DNA of 64,000 nt. It comes from Bacilli bacterium. Lineage in GTDB: Bacteria > Bacillota_I > Bacilli_A > RF39 > UBA660. A program made the translations under genes and the position numbers. The stretch lies in assembly GCA_900768345.1 (NCBI GenBank), contig CAAGCO010000004.1:25268-89267 (forward strand), written 5' to 3'. Below the pieces are notes generated by a model, which had not been told where the DNA came from, ran no database searches, and saw nothing but the letters and a program-made list of their open reading frames with translations. Every line of letters starts with the position of its first letter. The first letter of the stretch is position 1. Shown piece by piece: positions 60,013 to 64,000 of this stretch.

Positions 60013-60030
60013 ATTTATTGGAGGCAGTTT

Positions 60031-60753
60031 ATGAAGATAGAAGGAATAAAACAATTAGATCAAAATTTTTATGATACTATTGTTGTACGTAATGGAGAAA
60101 TCAAGGTAAATGGTAAAGTATTAGATACAGTTACACTTGGTAAAAGTTTTAGTGAATCATTGCGAGGGAAAAGTGATGAAGAAATAAAAAATGCTGTTAT
60201 AGAATATTTTCTAGAATATAATCGTATAAACTTTGTATCCAGTGATTTTAGTAGAATGAATGGTTCAATGTTTTATGTGGGCAGTCAAAGTGGAAAATTA
60301 TTAATTATAGATAATGATGAAATGAGTGAAGGCAAAGCTAAAGTATTAAGAAGATATGTTAATGATAGAGATTCGTTTTTATATAATAGTTGTGCTGATA
60401 CTTATAGTATAAACACTAATTATGGAAGTACTAGTTCATATACTATTACAAGAGATGGCAATTTAAAATTTAATTTAGCTAGAGAAAGTACGGGAATACC
60501 TCAATATGAAAGCAAATTTTTAGAAAGATTTATTAGCCATATTTTTGCAGATGAATATATAAGAGTTATACAAAGAGGTAATAAAGAATTAGAAGATGGA
60601 GTAGAACTTGTTAGTGATAAAAAAAGAGTTATTGCACGAGTTCTTACTAAAGATTTAATGAAGAAAGTAGAAGAACACAATCGAAAGTGTGATTTTGTTA
60701 GAAAAGAAAATGAAGATGCATTAAAAATGCAACTTAAAATGGAGGGATTTTAA
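60031..60753 (+). CDS. Unknown protein in the glyS operon
   Basis: A 240-residue soluble alpha/beta protein with no family I recognise. It contains a Ser/Tyr/Thr-rich strand region (YSINTNYGSTSSYTITRDGN) and a Lys/Glu-rich C terminus. ATG 60031 was chosen because TTGGAGG lies directly before it, while an upstream in-frame ATG at 59968 falls inside the T-box core. It stands between the glycine T-box and glyS and shares one base with the glyS start, so it must be made together with GlyRS when glycine is scarce. Confidence 0.7.
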   Translation: MKIEGIKQLDQNFYDTIVVRNGEIKVNGKVLDTVTLGKSFSESLRGKSDEEIKNAVIEYFLEYNRINFVSSDFSRMNGSMFYVGSQSGKLLIIDNDEMSEGKAKVLRRYVNDRDSFLYNSCADTYSINTNYGSTSSYTITRDGNLKFNLARESTGIPQYESKFLERFISHIFADEYIRVIQRGNKELEDGVELVSDKKRVIARVLTKDLMKKVEEHNRKCDFVRKENEDALKMQLKMEGF

Positions 60754-62129
60754 TGGAAAAGAAAATAACTATGGAAGAACTTACTAATTATTGTAAGAAT
60801 TATGGATATATCTTTCAAGGAAGTGAAATATATGGTGGACTTGCTAATACTTGGGATTTTGGGCCTTTAGGTGCAATTCTTAAAAACAATATAAAGATGG
60901 CATGGACTAAAAAATTTATTCAGGAGGATGTTAATAATGTGGCTTTAGATTCAGCTATACTTATGAATCCTAAGACTTGGGAAGCTAGTGGACACTTGAA
61001 AACTTTTAGTGACCCACTAATTGATTGTAAACATTGTAAGACTCGTCATAGAGCAGATAAATTACTTGAAGATTTAGGAGTAGAAGATGCAGGAAAATTC
61101 AGTAATGAAGAATTAATGAATTATATTAGAGAACATAAAGTAGTTTGTCCTAATTGTGGTAGTAGTGATTTTACAGATATTAGAAACTTTAACTTAATGT
61201 TTAAGACATTCCAAGGAGTTACAGAGGATGCCAAAAGTACTGTATATTTAAGACCAGAAACTGCTCAAGGTATATTTGTTAACTTTAAGAATGTAGAACG
61301 TAGTATGAGACTTAAATTACCATTTGGTATAGCTCAAATAGGTAAATCATTTAGAAATGAAATTACACCTGGAAACTTTATATTTAGAGTACGTGAATTT
61401 GATCAAATGGAACTTGAATTTTTCTGTAAACCAGGAACTGAACTTGATTGGTTTAAACATTATAAAGAATATTGTAAAAACTTCTTATTAAGTCTTGGTA
61501 TTAAAGAAGAAAACTTAAGACTCAGAGATCATGAAAAAGAAGAATTATGTTTTTATAGTAATGCTACTACTGATATAGAATATAAATTTCCATTTGGATG
61601 GGGAGAACTTTGGGGAATCGCATCAAGAACTAATTATGATTTAACTCAACATATGAAAGTTAGTTGTCAAAGTTTAGAATATTTAGATCCTGAAACAAAT
61701 GAAAAATATATTCCTTATGTAATAGAACCATCACTAGGAGTAGAAAGATTATTCTTAACTATATTATGTGATAGCTATGAAAAAGAAAAATTAAGTGATA
61801 CTGATGAAAGAGAAGTATTAAGATTACATCCTTTCTTAGCACCAATTAAAGTAACAGTACTTCCACTAGTTAAAAAATATCATAGTGAAAAAGCTATGGA
61901 AGTATATAAAGAAATGTCTAAATACTTTATGTGTAGTTATGATGAAACAGCATCTATTGGTAAACGTTATAGAAGAGCTGATGCAGTTGGAACACCATTC
62001 TGTGTTACTGTAGATGATGAAACTATTAATAATGGAACTGTAACTGTTAGAGATAGAGATACTATGGAACAAGAAACTATAAAATTAGAAGATTTAAGAA
62101 ATTATATTGAAGAAAGAATAGAATTCTAG
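60753..62129 (+). CDS. glyS: Glycyl-tRNA synthetase (alpha2 type)
   Basis: A 458-residue class II synthetase of the eukaryote/Mycoplasma-like homodimer type, not the alpha2-beta2 GlyQS form. Seen in order: YGGLANTWDFGPLGA at the start; a zinc-like knuckle around CKHCKTRH and CPNCGSSDF; motif 2 with GKSFRNEITPGNFIFRVREFDQMELEF; motif 3 with EPSLGVERLF; and a C-terminal anticodon-binding domain (about 365-458, APIKVTVLPL). It is controlled by the glycine T-box 0.8 kb upstream. Confidence 0.96.
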   Translation: MEKKITMEELTNYCKNYGYIFQGSEIYGGLANTWDFGPLGAILKNNIKMAWTKKFIQEDVNNVALDSAILMNPKTWEASGHLKTFSDPLIDCKHCKTRHRADKLLEDLGVEDAGKFSNEELMNYIREHKVVCPNCGSSDFTDIRNFNLMFKTFQGVTEDAKSTVYLRPETAQGIFVNFKNVERSMRLKLPFGIAQIGKSFRNEITPGNFIFRVREFDQMELEFFCKPGTELDWFKHYKEYCKNFLLSLGIKEENLRLRDHEKEELCFYSNATTDIEYKFPFGWGELWGIASRTNYDLTQHMKVSCQSLEYLDPETNEKYIPYVIEPSLGVERLFLTILCDSYEKEKLSDTDEREVLRLHPFLAPIKVTVLPLVKKYHSEKAMEVYKEMSKYFMCSYDETASIGKRYRRADAVGTPFCVTVDDETINNGTVTVRDRDTMEQETIKLEDLRNYIEERIEF

Positions 62130-62149
62130 AAATTATATAATTTCTTTTT
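62128..62149 (+). terminator. glyS terminator
   Basis: Seven-base-pair stem AGAAATT / AATTTCT, loop ATAT, followed by T5; it starts at the stop codon. Confidence 0.75.
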
Positions 62150-62196
62150 ATGTAAAAATTTGTCATTTTTTCTTGTTAAATTTATTAATTTAATTA

Positions 62197-62225
62197 TTGA
62201 TACATATTCGTTATTGTGTTAAAAT
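62197..62225 (+). promoter_or_regulatory. sepF promoter
   Basis: TTGATA at 62197-62202 and TAAAAT at 62220-62225 (extended TGTTAAAAT), 17-base spacer. Confidence 0.75.
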
Positions 62226-62258
62226 GGTATTGTAGTACGAGAATAAGGAGGAACACTT

Positions 62259-62645
62259 ATGGGATTTATTAATAATATATTTAAACCTGAAGATGGTGAA
62301 GAATATACAGAAGAATATGATGCTAAAGAAACAAATAAAAATAAAAAAGAAGAATATAGAAACAAAACTATTTTAGTTGAACCTAGAGCATTCTCTGAAG
62401 CACAACAAATAGCTGATTATTTAAAAGCTAAAAATCAAGTTGTTGTTAACTTTAAGAGAGTTACTTCAGATGTTTCAAAGAGAATCATGGATTTTCTTAA
62501 TGGTATTATTTATGCAATTGAAGGAAGTATGCAAAAGTTAGGTCCTGGTATTGTTATTTGCGCTCCTAAAGGATTTGAAATCGAAGGAAATATAACAGAA
62601 GACGATACTAAAAAAACTAAAAAAGCTGATACTGGAGAATGGTAG
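62259..62645 (+). CDS. sepF: Cell division protein SepF
   Basis: A 128-residue FtsZ-binding protein. The N-terminal amphipathic helix (MGFINNIFKPED) anchors it to the membrane, a charged linker follows, and the core domain (about 45-115) has EPRAFSEAQQIADYLKAKNQ and RIMDFLNGIIYAIEGSMQKLG, diagnostic of SepF. It polymerises at the division site and tethers FtsZ. AGGAGG precedes the ATG. divIVA follows 32 bases later. Confidence 0.95.
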   Translation: MGFINNIFKPEDGEEYTEEYDAKETNKNKKEEYRNKTILVEPRAFSEAQQIADYLKAKNQVVVNFKRVTSDVSKRIMDFLNGIIYAIEGSMQKLGPGIVICAPKGFEIEGNITEDDTKKTKKADTGEW

Positions 62646-62677
62646 AATAAAGTTTTAAAATATTAGAGGTGGAGCTT

Positions 62678-63127
62678 ATGAAAAAGTTCGATACTGTTTT
62701 TCGTGGCTATGATAAGTACCAAGTTCAAAAATGTTTAGATGAGATAATAAATAATTATGAAGTATTACTTAAAAAAAGTCAAAAAACAGAAGATGAAAAT
62801 AAAAAATTAGTTGAACAAATTGCTTATTATCAAAGAATAGAAGATACTATGAATAGAGCAATTTATACTGCTGAAGCAGCTGGAGATCAAATCAAAAGCA
62901 GTGCTAGACGTGAAGCAGAGTCTTTGGTTACTGAAGCTAGACATAACGCTAGTAGAATAATAAATGATGCTTTATTAAAAGCAGAAAAAGCTCAAAACCA
63001 TGCAGACCAATTAAAGAGAAACACTAATATTTTAAAACGTAGATTAAGACAAATTATAGAAAATCAACTAGAAGTAATTGAAGAAATGGATAAAGTTGAT
63101 TTTAATGATGTAGATAGCAAATACTAA
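62678..63127 (+). CDS. divIVA: DivIVA-like protein
   Basis: A 149-residue coiled-coil protein. The N-terminal membrane-curvature motif is FDTVFRGYDKYQVQKCLDEI, as in DivIVA/GpsB, followed by a long coiled coil (about 30-135). It marks poles and septa and recruits division or growth factors. ATG 62678 is chosen over GTG 62669, which lies inside the GAGGTGG ribosome binding site. It shares a transcript with sepF, the usual pairing in Bacillota, and ends in a strong terminator. Confidence 0.92.
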   Translation: MKKFDTVFRGYDKYQVQKCLDEIINNYEVLLKKSQKTEDENKKLVEQIAYYQRIEDTMNRAIYTAEAAGDQIKSSARREAESLVTEARHNASRIINDALLKAEKAQNHADQLKRNTNILKRRLRQIIENQLEVIEEMDKVDFNDVDSKY

Positions 63128-63153
63128 GAAATCACTTTCTTAGTATTTTTTTA
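63119..63153 (+). terminator. divIVA terminator
   Basis: Long perfect hairpin AAATACTAAGAAA / TTTCTTAGTATTT with loop TCAC and T-run; it covers the divIVA stop. Confidence 0.95.
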
Positions 63154-63163
63154 AGGAGTATAT

Positions 63164-63559
63164 ATGAAAGCAAAGAATATAACATTAGTAGGTTTATTAG
63201 CAATTATAGTAATAGTTACAGTGTTTGTAATATTGTTATTTCCAGTTCTTTATAATTTAGTTAATGATTCTAAAAAGGAATTACTTGTTAGTGAGAGTAA
63301 GAGAGTATATAAAGAAGCTTCAATGAGATATGCAAGTGGAAACACTAATAAAATTGTTAGTTCAGAAGATGATACTAAATTACAATCTTTTAAAGATAAT
63401 TTAAAGTACTGTATTATCTTTAATGATAATGATTATATTGTTCATTTTAAAGTATCTGATGGAAATTGGATAATAGATTTAGATGATGACTATTCAATTG
63501 ATAAAGTAACTATAGAAGATTTAAAAGTAGGTAATTTAAATAATTATGAATGTAAGTAA
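63164..63559 (+). CDS. Pilin-like protein with degenerate prepilin motif
   Basis: A 131-residue protein related to the next gene's pilin. The N terminus KAKNITLVGLLAIIVIVTVF keeps the hydrophobic pilin helix, but the prepilin peptidase signature is lost: Gly-Phe before the cut is replaced by Asn-Ile, and Glu5 by Gly. The rest matches the paralogue (ESKRVYKEA, KYCIIFNDN, VHFKVSDGNWIIDL). It is probably a membrane-anchored relative that is not cleaved. GGAG precedes the ATG. It starts 11 bases after the divIVA terminator's T-run. Confidence 0.72.
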   Translation: MKAKNITLVGLLAIIVIVTVFVILLFPVLYNLVNDSKKELLVSESKRVYKEASMRYASGNTNKIVSSEDDTKLQSFKDNLKYCIIFNDNDYIVHFKVSDGNWIIDLDDDYSIDKVTIEDLKVGNLNNYECK

Positions 63560-63613
63560 TAATTTTTAAAATTGTAAAATTATATATTATAGTATTTTTA
63601 ATATGAATTATTA

Positions 63614-63622
63614 TGTTATACT
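63614..63622 (+). promoter_or_regulatory. Extended -10 promoter of the pilin gene
   Basis: TGTTATACT, 25 bases before the pilin ATG; no clear -35. Confidence 0.6.
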
Positions 63623-63647
63623 ATTTAATGATAGGAGAATTGAAATT

Positions 63648-64000
63648 ATGAAAAATAAAAAAGGTTTTACATTAGTAGAGTTACTAGCAGTAATAGCAAT
63701 ACTAGCAATACTTGTAGTAATAGCACTTCCTAATGTAATTAATATGTACAATAAAGCACAAAAAGAAACATTTTTAACAGAAGCAAAGAAAGTGTATAGT
63801 GAATCAGAAAAGAAGTTTATATCAAATTCTATAAGTAACAAGCAAACAAAAATTATAAATTCAGAAGATAGTACTAAACTTGATATGACAGGAAAGAAAC
63901 TTCAATATTGTGTCATTTTAAATAGTAGTGGTAAAGTAACTGATATGAAAGTATCTAATGGTAAATGGATAGCAAGTTTAAATGGCAAAGCTGTTGAAGA
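63648..64000 (+). CDS. Type IV pilin-like protein (cut by window end)
   Basis: An open frame of at least 117 residues running off the window. The N terminus KNKKGFTLVELLAVIAILAI is a textbook class III prepilin signature: cleavage after Gly, methylated Phe, Glu5. It is therefore a substrate for a prepilin peptidase and part of a type IV pilus, competence-type or type II-like secretion filament; those partner genes are not in the window. It shares the YCVILN...KVSNGKWI block with the degenerate copy upstream. AGGAGAATTGAA precedes the ATG. Confidence 0.9.
   Translation, partial: MKNKKGFTLVELLAVIAILAILVVIALPNVINMYNKAQKETFLTEAKKVYSESEKKFISNSISNKQTKIINSEDSTKLDMTGKKLQYCVILNSSGKVTDMKVSNGKWIASLNGKAVE

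Noticed and set aside
59968..60030. Upstream 21-residue extension of the gene at 60031
   Set aside because: The extension reads through the T-box core and the leader's T-run; TTGGAGG right before 60031 gives a far better start.

Overview
The window is about 64 kb of a very AT-rich, Gram-positive-type chromosome (by eye well under one third G+C, not computed). UGA is used as a stop (for example the LysR, SDR and cupin genes end in TGA), so this is not the Mycoplasma code. Gene content (MltG-TrmR-TrhP-GreA block, SepF, DivIVA, YneF, a short CIRCE-controlled ClpB, an alpha2-type GlyRS behind a T-box, and the sporulation-type proteins SpoIIIAH, GerE and GerM) points to Bacillota, probably a reduced, uncultured gut lineage on the Bacilli/Mollicutes side such as RF39-like bacteria. 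The exact lineage is inference.

Layout. 1-5.8 kb: the block known in Bacillus as yrzB-mltG-trmR-trhP1-trhP2-greA, then tig. 5.8-9.3 kb: a TMEM43-family membrane protein, a small membrane protein, and convergent tex. 9.4-14.5 kb: a three-gene secretion operon with a papain-type protease ending in a dockerin, a membrane-anchored protein that starts with a cohesin-like domain and carries four cadherin-like beta-sandwich repeats, and a lipoprotein. 14.5-16.9 kb: tRNA-Ser(GCU), a small membrane protein, an intergenic stretch with an unexplained terminator, and gltX. 17.0-24.8 kb: a LysR regulator, a methyltransferase and a CYTH protein, then a tightly coupled run of SDR, APH-like kinase, mannose-6-phosphate-isomerase-like cupin, NDK-like protein, nucleotidyltransferase, Nudix hydrolase and GNAT. 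I cannot match this run to a known pathway. 24.9-31.1 kb: an XRE regulator, an acyl-AMP ligase, a hybrid histidine kinase with an Hpt-receiver partner, and DUF1015. 31.2-35 kb: an ECF sigma factor with an RsgI/PepSY anti-sigma, then spoIIIAH-like, gerE, gerM and tRNA-Arg(UCU). 35.2-42.3 kb: tandem cysteine-protease-like paralogues, hemW, a heterodimeric ABC exporter, and a protein that may have a CheD-like deamidase site. 42.4-46.2 kb: mraZ-rsmH-ftsL-pbpB with MraZ boxes. 46.3-53.7 kb: small membrane and unknown genes, an orphan RnfC-like protein, holA, mraY and ftsW. 53.8-64 kb: clpB with CIRCE, an ATP-grasp protein, rnhB, a doubled metallophosphoesterase, the T-box/glyS operon, sepF, divIVA, and two pilin-like genes, the last cut by the window end.

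Expression signals are easy to read: many genes end in a short perfect hairpin plus T-run, and the next gene often starts from an extended -10 (TGnTATAAT) right after that T-run. Four genes seem to begin within about 5 to 9 bases of their -10, with no ribosome binding site, so they are candidate leaderless messages. No gap between genes exceeds 300 bases. I saw no CRISPR array, transposase, phage module or rRNA.
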